From Cristatella mucedo (lineage: Eukaryota > Bryozoa > Phylactolaemata > Cristatellidae): 64,000 bases of DNA. Made by a program: the position numbers and the translations under genes. The stretch covers positions 6,541,001 through 6,605,000 of the forward strand of contig WPIO01000014.1 of NCBI GenBank assembly GCA_009760855.2, in the 5' to 3' direction. Under the pieces are notes generated by a model. The model saw nothing but the letters and a program-made list of their open reading frames with translations. It ran no database searches and had not been told where the DNA came from. Below, in pieces: positions 37,876-48,939 of the stretch (positions are counted from its first letter, which is position 1; each line of letters opens with the position of its first letter).

Positions 37876-38896
37876 AACCGGTTGTAGGACTTTTCCCCAC
37901 TGGACGTTTCCCCCCAAATTTCCCCTCCTGGTGGACCCTAGGACATTCCCCTCCGTAGGACCGTAGGACATGTACCCCTAAGGTTGATGAATGTATAACT
38001 AAGAATACAGATATATATTTATATATATATTTATTTATTTATTTATTTATTTATTTATATTTATACATGATCACATGAAGTTCACGCTCGGTTGAAATAA
38101 AATCAACTGAGTATAATTGGAAGGATAGATGGATTGGGAGGATGGTTTCTAATGGAGCGAGCGGCGGTGACGGTCCCTGAGACAGCGGCAGCGGATGCTA
38201 CGGCAGCGGCAGCGGCAGCGGCGTCGGCGTAGGTGAGCTATACAGTTCGGTCCCCCTCGACGCCGCCAGACACGTGTTCGTACCCGTCAAAGCGGGTGCG
38301 CACTACAGCGTGCCGTGCGTTCCTGCAAATGAACGCGAAGCCTCAAAGGTCTACTGAGTATAACTCGATCTCATGAGATCTCGTTACGCCCTAATACGCA
38401 CAAATTAAAGTGCGAGTATGAGCAAGGGTGGATGAAGGCGGTGGAGGCTCAGCCCGCCCTAAACCCTAAACCCTAAACCATAAACCATAAAACCCTAAAA
38501 CCCCTAAACCATAAAACCCTAAAACCTTAAACCCTAAAACCCTAGACCCCTAAAACCCCAAACCCTAAAACCCCAAAAGCCTAAAACCCCAAAACCATAA
38601 AACTCTAAAACCCGGAAACCCTGAAACCCCAAAACCTTAAAACCCTAAAACCTTACAACCCTACAAGCCTAAAACCCTAAAACCCTAAAACCCTAAAACC
38701 CTAAAACCCTAAAACCCTAAAACCCTAAAACCCTAAAACCCTAAACCCTATAACCCTAAACCCTAAAACCCGATACCCTAAACCCTACAATCCTAAAACC
38801 CTAAACACTAAACCCTAAACCATAGACGGGAAATATCTTACCCCAAGAGGTTAAATGTCGGGGGGGGGGCCGCCCAGGGGGAAATGTCCGTACCGC
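37876..38896. mobile_element. Putative TIR-like element containing repeats
   Basis: The left end (CGGTTGTAGGACTTTTCCCC, 37878-37897) and the reverse complement of the right end (CGGTACGGACATTTCCCC, near 38895) are similar. Both ends have runs of GGACATTTCCCC-type sequence, and GTACAA lies just outside each. Inside are (TTTA)n at 38020-38058, a CAGCGG-rich stretch at 38180-38235 and the telomere-like array. It has no coding capacity. It could be a non-autonomous DNA transposon or only a complex satellite. Confidence 0.45.
38455..38825. repeat. Degenerate telomere-like array, CCCTAAA/CCCTAAAA
   Basis: About 370 bases of 7-8-base units, mostly CCCTAAA and CCCTAAAA with variants such as CCATAAA. 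A regular block of CCCTAAAA runs from about 38655 to 38740. It is interstitial, inside a gene intron, and differs from the animal CCCTAA telomere unit. Confidence 0.9.
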
Positions 38897-39357
38897 GTAC
38901 AAGCCACTTTCATTCAGTTACGTACAGTCCTTTTTGTGGGTTGATCAAGTCTCATCCAGCAGATCAGTTTTTCATTTAGTTTCACTGAGGTTGGTTGGTC
39001 TAGGTTACTGCAATTTATTTTATTCATGACTACTGGCCTGCGCCCTTGGTCACCTGCATTTAGTGTTAAACTCGGCAGCTTGGTAGAGCTGCTGCCAATA
39101 GCACAGTTGCCATGATTCACCATATAATTGATTTTGTAGTGCCGCTTTTGTAGCATTATCTTGCCTCAGACCGAAAAGTTCTGTGTTGCATTTTGTTCTG
39201 CACACACAATCACGTTTAGACCCATATGGGCAATGCCGTGCCAAGTCTATCTTTTGATAAGTTTGCTTTGCTGTTTTGTCTTTGTTGTAGTCAGGTTTCA
39301 TGTTTGCGAACCTGAGATCGTGGGGCATGTAATAATAAATAACATAATGTACCAAAA
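38897..39357. other. Intron; nothing recognised
   Basis: Overlapping open frames on both strands (38914-39376) without domain or splice support. Confidence 0.4.
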
Positions 39358-39430
39358 ATAATTTGATAAAGCGCACTCAGAGAACTCAATGTCTTTCTAG
39401 GCACTTTAAACTTGCTGAAAATGAAGCACG
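39358..39430 (-). mobile_element. LINE tail remnant
   Basis: TTTGATAAAGCGCACTCAGA and AATGTCTTTCTAGGCACTTT represent the 3' hairpin of the LINE, followed by a few bases of 3' UTR (GAAGCACGATC). Confidence 0.75.
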
Positions 39431-39899
39431 ATCGGCAGTTTATGAGCTAGTAGTGTTTACAGCCTTGTTATTCAAGTTACGGAAAGTGTTTCGCTTTGTT
39501 ATTTTCGCTACGGCTAGTTATGGTGCAGCAGCGTATATAATTGTGTAAGTCATGCTGGGGCTGGTTTATGGCCCAGTGGAGTTTATGGAACTGCTGCTGG
39601 ATCATGGTCCGTTGCCATTTTATGGCGTCTATGAGGAGTGAGCCACGACCTGCAGAGGCCTAGGACAGTTGCTACAAGGAAACCGGGCGGGGCAGTCTCG
39701 CGGTAGCTGTTGCAGCCAGCGCCTGTGTAGAAATACACTGTTCGTATTCAAATTAATTATAATAAATATATATAATATATATATATTAAATATATAAGAT
39801 ACATTTCTCGCAGGGCACCGTGCAGACGACCTATCGTTATTCACCGTGCTCGCCTGGAAGTGCTGCCAATTTTTTTGGGCGCCGCTAGGAGCCTATCAA

Positions 39900-40389
39900 T
39901 AACGGCTCACCGCAACCTCTCCTCGCGCTCTCCTGCCTCTCGGCCAGGCGCGCTTTCCGGCTCGCCAGGGGTCCGGCTTGAGTGCGGGACCTGGTCATCA
40001 ATAACGGCACCAGCGCCGTTATAGTCGACGTAACGGCGCCGTTTGCCGGCAACAAGAATGCCGTGGTGGTGGCGGCCCGAGAAAAGGCTGATAAGTGCGA
40101 GGCCATAGCCTGGTCTTTCCTCACCACTGGCGACCGGTCGCCAGTGGTGAGGCCCTTTGTGGTCGGTGCTCTTGGCGGCTGGTGGTCGGATGATGACGCC
40201 TGCCTGGCGTACCTCAGCATTTCGCGACAGGAACGGGCCACAATGTGGGCTGTGCGTCTCGGACGCCACTTGTGGGTCGGAAGCCGTACGGTTCCCGTTC
40301 CTGAACCGGGAGGCAGAGGTAGCCCCCGTGGCCCCGGCAGAGCAGGGCTGCTCACGTTAAGGTTCTATAATTTGTTTAAATATGTATAA
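39900..40389 (+). pseudogene. R2-like LINE fragment: restriction-like endonuclease domain
   Basis: The + strand encodes RDLVINNGTSAVIVDVTAPF, then AREKADK and RPFVVGALGGWWSDDDACLA, then a helix starting SISRQERATMW. This is the PD-(D/E)XK restriction-like endonuclease at the C-terminus of R2/NeSL-type non-LTR retrotransposons (PDL-x-I ... D-V-T-x-P-F ... A-R-x-x-K ... V-V-G-A-L-G). A stop lies directly before the RDLV motif, and the upstream in-frame sequence is only weakly recognisable, so it is a broken 3' fragment. GC content is much higher than the surroundings. Minus-strand frames here are shadows. Confidence 0.72.
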
Positions 40390-41300
40390 GTCATTAATTG
40401 AGTCGTATAGCCCTGCCTGTAAAACAACCTCAAACACGTGTTTACCAAGTCTTTGGTTCATACAGTCCGTAAACCTGGAACTTATTGCCGACTGGTGTCA
40501 TGACATCCCTGGTTTTTAAAGAGAAGCTTAAATTCCATCCGTTCCTCAAAGAATCTGCTCTGTCCGCATGGATTGCATTTTGCTCGCTTTTGCATTATGC
40601 ATTTTACCACTGATTGATTGGCACGCTCCTTTTCCAGGATACGTAGCTGACTAGAAAAGGCTATTCAGTCGTCCCTGGCCACCTTGAGCTTTGTCTTTCG
40701 CGGCTTCACTCTATCGCGTTTTTTCAGTACATGTGCATTCATAAAAAAGTTCATCGAGATTAGCGAAAAATTATACAGCTCGCACTCGGTTTCGCGATTC
40801 AATTATACACCCCTGTTTTAAAATGAAAAATCTCTGTAAGCAAGGACTGTAGACCCTCAAAAAAGTCTTCAACGCCAGGTGCAGCCCCTCGACCACTATG
40901 TATGCTTGCAAGAACATTTTCCGAAAAATCGAGTGTGGTGAAACCAAGCCCGGCAGAGCCTTATTTTCACTGATAGGCTGCGTAACTCTTGGCTACTTTG
41001 CTACAAAAATATATGATAAACGTAAATAAAGAATCCTAATTCGCAGAAATTCAGTTATCGTGGTCGAGTCAAGAAATGATTAACCACCTATAACCAAGAG
41101 ACAACTTCAGAAAATCTTTTCTTTCTTTTATACTTCGGCTAAGCGGCTCGTGCAGCAGCAGCAGCTGGCTTGCCTGAAAACTGCTCGCTCGGTTTTGATG
41201 AGGAAGGGATGCCACGGGAAGAGTGACGCATCGGCTGGCTGTTGCTATGGCGCCCTGCAGATAGCCTATACCCACGCTCGTGACATATTAATGACGTTTC
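40390..41300. other. Intron; weak coding candidate only
   Basis: 41137-41285 is open on the + strand after a strong pyrimidine tract (ATCTTTTCTTTCTTTTATAC), with a QQQQ run, but no donor or recognised similarity supports it. Confidence 0.35.
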
Positions 41301-41315
41301 ACGCTCACTAGTTAT

Positions 41316-41532
41316 TCAGCCGTCGGATGTCGGCAGAGATGCTGATGCCCCCATCGCTGAGCCTGATGTCGAGGAGCGGCTGCTCAGAGTCTACATTATG
41401 GGACAGGAGCGCTATCAGAGCTCAGGCATGGCTTCCCAAACGCAGTCGACATTGCAGCAGCTGGAGAGGGCTACTGAGTTATTGCGACTAAGACGCTTTG
41501 CCAGTGTGGACGATACCAAGCTTCAGCTTCAG
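41316..41532 (+). CDS. Unassigned coding-exon candidate
   Basis: The + strand is open and protein-like (EPDVEERLLRVYIMGQERYQ, TLQQLERATELLRLRRF, DDTKLQLQ), helix-rich and GC-richer than the flanks. Acceptors TCACTAG (41313-41315) or TTATTCAG (41321) and donor CAG/GTATAG can be proposed. As a phase 1-to-0 exon it does not fit between receptor exons 19 and 20 without a 0-to-1 partner. It could be a transposon piece, another gene or an alternative exon. I do not recognise it. Confidence 0.35.
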
Positions 41533-42366
41533 GTATAGCCCTTTATGTGATTTTGTCGCACTAGCACTTCCTGCTAACAGTAGATTGCCCTGTGCCTGCC
41601 GATAGGCCTAAGAAGGATCATTCCTGGCCTCCTGACCCGGTGAGTAATTTAACTTCTTTTCAGTCATGTTGTGTGTGTGTGTGTGTGTGTGAGTGTGCTG
41701 CTATTTCTTGCTACTAACTTGTACCGTAGTCTCCTATATTGGCTGTGCATCTCATGTTTTTGCAGAAAAATCTGGTATATAGCGCCTACTTAGTTGTTAC
41801 TAGTTTTGAAGAGTCACAATGGAGATGCACAATGTAGTAGCCTGCATTAGGCTTGTTTCATCTAAGTTATCATTTCTGGGGGGTCAGCATCGAAAAATAA
41901 TCATTGGAGAGTTGCAGATACGACAAAGCTTCATTCCAGTCACCACCTGTCGTACAGCAAAGAGCTAGGAAGTTCAATTACAGCAGACGGAAAGCAGTCG
42001 GAATGCTTAAGCTTGCCCAGCTTTCCAGACATAATCACGATTACACGACAAGCTACCCCTCTTACTTTAGCTTTTAATGCTGCTGGCTTTTTGACATTTT
42101 TCTAACCACTTAATAGGCAAGCAGCAATAGCACACATTAAAATACGGTGGTGAATAATGCTACTTGCTAGACTGAGAATAAATGCATTATGAATAAAGAT
42201 AGTGTAACCTGTGAAATCCAAATAGACATGATGGTGACCATTCCAAGGTTTTATTTCAATAGACCTTAAAATACTCAGCCAACACAATACTTCTAGTTTT
42301 TTGTGGTTACATTTTTCTCATTGTTGGTCTTTTCAACTTTTAAAACCTCCTCAATTTTCTTTGCAG

Positions 42367-42554
42367 CATGTTTTTATATAGCACGACAAGTTAAACTGAC
42401 CAAGTGCAAAGTGATAGAATCTGCTGTACTCTGCTGTTGTGTGCAGCGTACTTGTGCTATGCTTGTGAAGAGATTGTGCAACTCTAGTCTCACCATGCTT
42501 TGTCGCACTGCAACAGGCGGGCAATCACTCAAAATGAAAATTACTCACTATCAA
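42367..42554 (+). CDS. Receptor exon 20: SEA-like module 5, N-terminal half
   Basis: Phase 1 to 0; acceptor CAATTTTCTTTGCAG, donor GTGGTA. It is Cys-rich (ESAVLCCCVQRTCAMLVKRL), has one sequon (NSS), and ends KMKITHYQ, parallel to DHKITAK at the end of exon 6. Its helix is less like the other N-halves, and the short 55-base intron that follows is unusual for this gene. Confidence 0.62.
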
Positions 42555-42609
42555 GTGGTAGCAGAACAGCTATTTTTCATTTTTAAAAGCTTTAACGACG
42601 ATTTTATAG

Positions 42610-42772
42610 GTGGTCAGGATTGCTGTTCAAGGAGCTTTAAGAATTGTGGTTTTTTACTTAACCGAAGAGTTCGTACCAGTGCCTGCTGCACGAGCAGTCA
42701 TCGTATACGGATATGTTGAACTGCAAGAGCTAGAGCACCTACTAGGTGCTATCGTTATACAACCAATTCATG
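42610..42772 (+). CDS. Receptor exon 21: SEA-like module 5, C-terminal half
   Basis: Phase 0 to 1; acceptor CGACGATTTTATAG, donor GTAAGT. GALRIVVFYLTEEFVPVPAA followed by ELEHLLGAIVIQP matches the C-halves of modules 1, 2 and 4. The autocleavage site position reads GALRIV, so it is not a canonical GSVVV. This is the membrane-proximal module, where SEA domains are usually found. Confidence 0.8.
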
Positions 42773-44818
42773 GTAAGTATGTCCCTTGGTAAAGCATGGC
42801 TTCACCATAAAAGAAACATCTTTCTTTAAAATGCCTTTGTAATTGCACCATCATATCACCATTGGCCCCCTACTCATAGTCTAATAATGTTGCTACTAAT
42901 ACTGAGTAGCAAAATTGACCGAGACCTTAATGCTTCTGCTCATGGACATAAATCAGCAGGCTGGATGTGGTATCCAGCAATGAAAATCCTTGGCCGGTCA
43001 TCTAGCTCATGCCGCACAATACAGGCTATCAGGACACGGGCACGATCCTACGAGCAGGCAGGCGCATGCACGATTTTTCAATATCAATCAGAGCAATCTG
43101 TAGACACTCTCTTCACTCTGGGCTTGGCGTTCTTTGCAACTTATATGAGCCCACTTTGCTTTTTTGCTTTACCTCCTGTGCTTCCTGTCTCTCTCCAATT
43201 TTCATTGGACAGAAAGCACTTTGTGTGCACGCATCGTACCAGTGTGCTTGTGCCTGCCATGCACGCTCAGAGGCACTGCACGAATGGCTGAGCTTGTGCG
43301 TTCGTAGCTCTCTAGCTTTACTTAATCAGACATAGCATGCTGAATCCTCAACGGGGCAGCAAGTGGTACCATTTTTAGAAAGCATGCTTCCTTGGGTGTG
43401 CCTGTTTGGCTGTGTGCCCGAGCACTGCTTGCCTAAGTGCCTGTGGCATGTGCATTCGCTTGCTCGCTCGAGCCCATTCAGGCATTCAAGCATGGATGCT
43501 TCTTTTAATTTTGGCACCTCTGTGCAAGCGCTTACCCACCACCTTCGGGGAATTCCAGTTTGCTTACCAGTAGTCGATATCAACGATTCTAGAGCCACTA
43601 ACTAAGTAACAGTTCGTATGGCTGGGTAGAACAGATGAGATGGTATGACTCTAGCAAATCGAATTAAGCCCAATTGGTTCCACTCCCGACGACGGTGTGA
43701 AATACTCTTGCACTTAAGCACTGTGATATCCTTATGGGATATTTGGTGCATATGGATACGGATGATTGTTTAGCTAAAGACACTTATATATTGCCAGTAG
43801 ACATGTACTCAAACTTGTTAAATGGTGCACATTTTAGGCTGCCACTTGACTTCTGAAGCTCATTTTCCCGATAGTGCTTCAACCAGTGATTAATCTTTAA
43901 TCAAGGATCAATGTTCCAGTCCACACTACTTTATTTTTGGTCTCCACAGAAAGTTGTGCGAGCTGTTTTCAAGCAAATAACATTACGCATCGAGCTTCCT
44001 AGCTCCTTTGGGTGCATAGCTATCTCCTTGGTGTGTAATTGGGATAAGTAGCACTGATTTAGTGTAACATTTAAAAAGGTAAAGGATTTTCCCATCCCAT
44101 CAGTCGAATTTGTTCATATTATTTTCTTATCGATGCATTTTTTTTAAATTGTAGTAAATGATGTCATAACCATAAGTTTGCATACTTTATGTATATGCAC
44201 TCACTTGCTACTGGTGCAACTATTTTTACGTGCCCACTCGTCCACACTAGCTACTTTTTAAGGTTTCTAGGATGAAATGTATAGCTTAAAAAAGTTAGCT
44301 TATTCATAGGGGCAGGAGAGTCATATGGCTACCATCACCATTTCCAGTGGAAAAATGGATGGCGGGGTACAGGACTCGATCCCACGGCCTGAGTCGGGAA
44401 GAGCAAGCCCCTTACCCCTGGGCTAAGACCCAGGCAGCCAACTTGTTCGATTTAATCCGTAAGAAGTTGCTGGCAATTATCAATGATTGGGGTACCTGAG
44501 GACGTGGATGGAGATAGCAAGCATGTAAGATGCCATCACATGAAAACTAGTGGAAGCAAGCTAGTCTTTACCAAGTGCTTCACAGATCTCATTCAGATGC
44601 ACTAGTTTGTCTGTGTCTGTGCAGGATTTGATGCAAGAAATGCACGGCCATACTCACATGACTTTGCATGCATGCACGGTGTGCATGCATTTGTGCTTTG
44701 TGCATTTGCATTAGCTCGTGCTTCACTTTTCTAAATTGAAACTTATCAAGTTGTACTAACAAAATAACATCTGTTAGGATTGATGACAAGACGGTGTAAT
44801 GTTAATTGCTTTTTGCAG
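42773..44818 (-). mobile_element. Intron with a tRNA-derived SINE (about 44300-44450, minus)
   Basis: On the minus strand, GTCTTAGCCCAGGGGTAAGG (A-box region) and GTGGGATCGAGTCC (B-box) are followed by a GGTGATGGTAGCCAT tail ending before CTATGAATAAGC. The open frames at 42887-43605 on both strands have no support, and exon 21 joins exon 22 directly in phase 1. Confidence 0.7.
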
Positions 44819-45090
44819 CATTCGTGACATCAGAAATCACCACTGAATCACCTCTCTCCTCCTCTCGTAACGATGATATATTTAATATCAGCTACACTTC
44901 AGCCAATGTCGATTCGGCCACATGGAATGCCTACGAGTTGCTGATTAGGACACTAGCACTGCTGTCCATGTTAGGATGCATTGCATTTACAGTCGTGTTC
45001 TTGTACACGAAGAAGCCTCACTGCTTTCCTTGCATAAGGTCGGCCAAGCAGCGGGCACTTAGAACCCTGATGAGAGAGCGAAAGAAAAAG
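44819..45090 (+). CDS. Receptor exon 22: juxtamembrane region and transmembrane helix
   Basis: Phase 1 to 0; acceptor TAATTGCTTTTTGCAG, donor GTATGT. A Ser/Thr-rich juxtamembrane segment (TSEITTESPLSSSRNDD, with a NIS sequon) is followed by a 23-residue hydrophobic helix at about 44938-45006 (LALLSMLGCIAFTVVFLY). Then comes a basic stop-transfer sequence (TKKPHCFPCIRSAKQR ... RERKKK). This gives a type I orientation with the SEA/IgGFc part outside. Confidence 0.82.
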
Positions 45091-45264
45091 GTATGTAGAG
45101 TGGCTCTGGTGCTGGCATGGTCTCCGTCTTTCAGACGCAAGACTGAAGCTATCAGGTCTAACATTTTGCATTGTCGTCGAATGACTATCGGCGTACGATT
45201 GACAGCAAGTGGGCGATGTGATTTCTGGGGCTTCTTGGAAAAGATGCATTTACTCTCTTTTTAG

Positions 45265-45657
45265 GCTCGCCGTGAACGGCGACTGAAGAAAGCTTCACAA
45301 AACAAATTGCACACCTTGAAGGGTGAAGCCGGAGATGAACATTCGAACAACTGCTTCACTGAGAGCCAAGACAACGAGCCGAGCGCTGGCACGGGTCTCA
45401 CCCACAAAGTGCGAGGCACCCAGCAAATGGCACCATGCATGCATGATCGAACACGTGGACCTGCCCGGGCAGCCATCAATGTCCAGCTAACGCCTACAGT
45501 CAGCAGCCCATCGGATCATAGTGATATTAGCACGACCCAAGTGCCAAGACCATTGCCAACAGGGTCAGCAAGCTCTATTATCGTACAGGAATCAATATGC
45601 AATTTCATAAGCTCGGAAATGTCATGCTATGCTGCTAGTTCAGTTCGTGCATGCTAA
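45265..45657 (+). CDS. Receptor exon 23: cytoplasmic tail and stop
   Basis: Starts in phase 0 after CTCTCTTTTTAG and continues the basic patch (ARRERRLKKASQNK). It then encodes a hydrophilic Ser/Thr/Pro-containing tail with no recognised domain, ending CYAASSVRAC and TAA (45655-45657). A possible poly(A) signal AATAAA is at 46171. Weak in-exon donors exist (for example GG/GTCAGC near 45564, phase 2), so an alternative continuation to the exons at 48.1 kb cannot be excluded. Confidence 0.72.
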   Translation, partial: ARRERRLKKASQNKLHTLKGEAGDEHSNNCFTESQDNEPSAGTGLTHKVRGTQQMAPCMHDRTRGPARAAINVQLTPTVSSPSDHSDISTTQVPRPLPTGSASSIIVQESICNFISSEMSCYAASSVRAC

Positions 45658-46494
45658 GCCGAATAAGCCCTATCTTTAAAAATATTTTAGTGTTGTATCT
45701 TTAAAAAGACTTTAGTGTTGCATTTTTACACCTGAATCTATCCAATATAGTTCTGCAGCTCAGCATGACTGGCTTCTAGAGGTTTCCGGTTATTAGGTTG
45801 TTTGTATGGTTATTTGATGCAGTATATTGAATGCAGAAACCACTGCCATCTGAGAAAATCAGCCAGAAATGTAAGATTTCGAAAGAGATTCTTAGGATTG
45901 ACCCTTGCTCAAACTAGCCAGTTTTTGTGTTCGACACAGCCGGTCTGTATAACCTTAACTTGAACTTGCAACCCAAACAAATGGGATTTGCTTAGCACCG
46001 AAGAGGTTAGCAGCTGGTTGGACTCTTTAGTAAGGTGATAATTTTCTCGTTAGGTTTTCAAAGTTTGCAAAAGACTGGCAGAAGTAATCCATGAGTTGAG
46101 AGAATACCTAGTTCTCTATGCATGTGTCCCTATCCAGAATATTAGTAGTAGCCTGGCTGAGCATTGGGCAAATAAATACAAAGTGCTAGATGTTTTTTAA
46201 ATAGCACCCAATCGCATGTAGCGATAGTCTACCCCTACATAAGCAATGCTTATTCCTGATGTTGCGTGAACGGAAGTTAGCATTTTTTAATGTTCCACGA
46301 GAGGTTCAATGAATGACTAAATTAGATTCATCTTGACAGCTTCAAAGGTCTGTAAACTGTTCACTTTACCAATAGCTTAAGTAAGCGAGATTGAAGGTTA
46401 AAATTGCATGTGGATCAAATTATGAATTGCGTTAAAATCTTTGAAAAACTTGTCCGAGAGTAGAGGTGAACCATCATTCATTCCAACCAGCAGT
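45658..46494. other. 3' UTR / intergenic; nothing firm
   Basis: Probable 3' UTR of the receptor up to the AATAAA at 46171. A 49-codon open frame after CTCGTTAG at 46056 (VFKVCKRLAEVIHELREYL) has no further support. Confidence 0.4.
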
Positions 46495-46612
46495 ACAGAT
46501 GAAATACAGCCCTTAGATTAGGCTGAGACGGTGAGCTCGAGCCCTGAAGCATTTGTGAAGTGCCTGAATAGAGACTAAGCTCCCTTGGAGCGCTATGCAA
46601 ATGAATCATATT
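46495..46612 (+). mobile_element. SINE with LINE-like 3' tail, degraded head
   Basis: B-box-like GAGCTCGAGCCCTG is followed by the tail AAGTGCCTGAATAGAGACTA, TCCCTTGGAGCGCTATGCAA and ATGAATCA. Confidence 0.7.
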
Positions 46613-47870
46613 TTTTTCAAGCAGGATTCCATCGCAAATAATTTCTCAAGTTCTATTTAGAGGTCAAATTCTGAAGCAAAAAACTCATTTTTGAACTTCC
46701 TATCAATGGTTCATGTCCGAGCAAGTAAGCCACTCATTCATTCTCTGCTCAAGCAATTCATTCTGTGTAGCTAGTGTTTTTCAGTTATGCACCGCCGGTG
46801 CTTCGTTAGTCAAATACGTAGTTTAAAATACATTAGCTGATTCGCTAGACATAATGGTTTCTATGAAAATGTTTTGGTAATTGCTGTGAACGCCTAGCTA
46901 GTTCCTTATAATGTTTAATGAGATTCCTAAGTTAACCGGTCAATAATGCCTATATTTTGTTGTTTAAGTGCAGCCATTAGCAAACGTGACCCATGGTCGT
47001 TGTGGCCAGAATTTTCCAAAATCCTTTCTACTGGTTGTTACCAGCTTGTCAACATTTTTAGTGAATTCTAGCATGCTCCCATAGTTAATGGCATAGTATC
47101 TTAATTACTTTGATAATCTGCATTTATAGTTTTCCCGTTTTTTATATTAGGAAAAGTTCCTTAAAATACTAAAGTAATGCGAAACTACGGTTAACAATAA
47201 ATTCTAGAAGGTTCTGGCAGCTTCCCATTAATCGAATGCCAGAACGTGAGTGATGCAGAGTTCCACTGATCACATAAACGAGTTCAGTGTACATACACGC
47301 TTCTTCTGGTCTGCGGAAAACATTACTCGCCCAATTTCCTTGATTATTGGTAAGCCGTGTTAACACACTATAGGTAGGGTGGTTGCTTTTCATGACCTCT
47401 TTCCTGAGGTCATGGGTTCAAATCCTGCGTTGGGCGGTCCGTAATGCCACTGCAAGCGATGGTAATAGCCGTAAAGGCTATTCTGTCGCTATAATAAAGA
47501 GGTTTTTGAATCACCTATTATTGTTTACCATTTTATTATGTGAAAGGCTGCTTGCAAAAATATTTATTATTCTTTTTATCCGTAGGCATCATTCCTTTGT
47601 CCATGGCATTTCTTCAATTATCTTTTTTTCAAAAGCCCGCACAGCAGCATTAACTAATACTTCTGATAATCCAGTGCATTTTCTGTGCACACTAGCCAAA
47701 ATAGGGCTCTCATGGAAGAACTTGTCATACTTAGGTGCTGATTGTACTGTACTTACGTGGCCAAGAAATCTGGATAATTTTGTTTCTTTGGATAAACAAA
47801 ACTAGAAGGGAATAAAGCAGTGTCACTTAGTATCGCGGCAGTATCTCCTCTATGGCTGCGAAGAAAGAAA
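46613..47870 (+). mobile_element. Intergenic or intron; SINE at about 47372-47500
   Basis: At 47372-47500 (+), GAGGTCATGGGTTCAAATCC is followed by the tail GCCACTGCAAGCGATGGTAA TAGCCGTAAAGGCT. The open frame 47383-47805 begins inside this SINE and is not supported as a gene. Confidence 0.65.
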
Positions 47871-48050
47871 TAATAATAATAGTAATAAGAATAATAGTGC
47901 ACTTCATAAAGTGCCCTCAGATAACTCAATTTCTTTCTAGGCGCTTTACATTTGCTGCAAAGGGAAAAGCGATTTATTGGTGAGTAATATCACGCTTAAT
48001 AAACAAAATGAATATCATGGTTAGGGGTGACATGCACAGGGTCAGCATGC
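47870..48050 (-). mobile_element. LINE 3' end fragment
   Basis: AAT-rich end (47870-47895), hairpin tail to 47955 and a few dozen bases of 3' UTR (GGGTGACATGCACAGGGTCA). It lies about 85 bases upstream of tail-chain exon T1. Confidence 0.8.
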
Positions 48051-48136
48051 AATGCAAATCCTGTTGCCTATGCATACGTCCTACCATCAGAGTGCTGGTT
48101 ACTGATTTACTTCTAAAAATTGGTCGTTCACTTTAG

Positions 48137-48266
48137 ACTGGCACGAGGCAAGCAGCTCGCCGAGTGTGGTGCTGCTAATTCAGATTCTGCGAGAATCTCT
48201 GCCTCCACCAGCACATATTCCGCCAAAGGCGGTTTTGAAAACTCGGCAGATGGAGGAATTGCAACC
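48137..48266 (+). CDS. Tail-chain exon T1
   Basis: Phase 2 to 0; acceptor GTTCACTTTAG, donor GTATGC. Encodes a hydrophilic Ser/Ala-rich segment (SDSARISASTSTYSAKGGF). No domain recognised. The phase-2 start needs an upstream exon that I could not identify. An alternative frame is also open here, but only this one joins the next exons in phase. Confidence 0.5.
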
Positions 48267-48444
48267 GTATGCTATTTTATTTTGTGATCATTTGTTTACT
48301 CCAGCGGCAACAATGCTGTAGCCTATCAGTTGGTTGACCTCTTTCATGGCTGACTCAGGCCACATGACTAGCGACTATATATGCACTCTAGCTAACAGTA
48401 TGCGATGAAAAGGTTTGAATGCCAAGGTTTTTGTTGTTGTTTAG

Positions 48445-48514
48445 AATGATGAGAATCGTGACTTTTATCGTGGGCGTATTGAAAGCTTACCGGAACCATC
48501 CACTGTACGTCAAA
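48445..48514 (+). CDS. Tail-chain exon T2
   Basis: Phase 0 to 1; very good acceptor (GTTTTTGTTGTTGTTTAG) and donor GTGAGT. Encodes NDENRDFYRGRIESLPEPST and VRQ, charged and proline-containing like an intracellular receptor tail. Confidence 0.6.
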
Positions 48515-48599
48515 GTGAGTACGAAGCTGCCACAACAACCAGGCTGTTCTCCGTCTGTTCACTAACCAACTAAATTCAAGCTCTAAATAACTGTCAGGA

Positions 48600-48935
48600 C
48601 AATTATTAGTTATTGCAATCACTATCTAATTATTGGAGCAATTTTAAGAGTCAAAGATACTTTGGTTTCTCAAACAAGTGTTAGAATACCTCCTCTGGAC
48701 AGGTTACACAATAAGCAAGAAATAAATGCATTTTGTAAATCGATGTAGGCGAAGGGGTCGGTGCTCATAACAATCTGATCAAATCGAGTATCCAGATTGT
48801 TGGAAATATTTTGCAGCCATCCCTAACAGCATCAATGACCTTGGAGAACATCAGCAGTACCGACGAGTGTTACACAGCAGGCCCCCCGAAAAATTGCAAA
48901 TTAGATTGAGCCTCATTCAGTCAATTCAAGGAGCC
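48600..48935. other. Intron; nothing recognised
   Basis: No exon or repeat hallmark seen. Confidence 0.45.
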
Positions 48936-48939
48936 TCCA

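Noticed and set aside
38455-38825. CRISPR-like array
   Set aside because: The repeats are 7-8 bases without spacers in a eukaryotic intron; it is a telomere-like satellite.
39885-40355. Minus-strand proteins opposite the R2-like fragment
   Set aside because: The + strand frame matches a known nuclease fold in motif order; the minus frames are shadows of GC-rich DNA.
47383-47805. 140-residue open frame
   Set aside because: It begins inside a SINE copy and has no domain, splice sites or coding composition.
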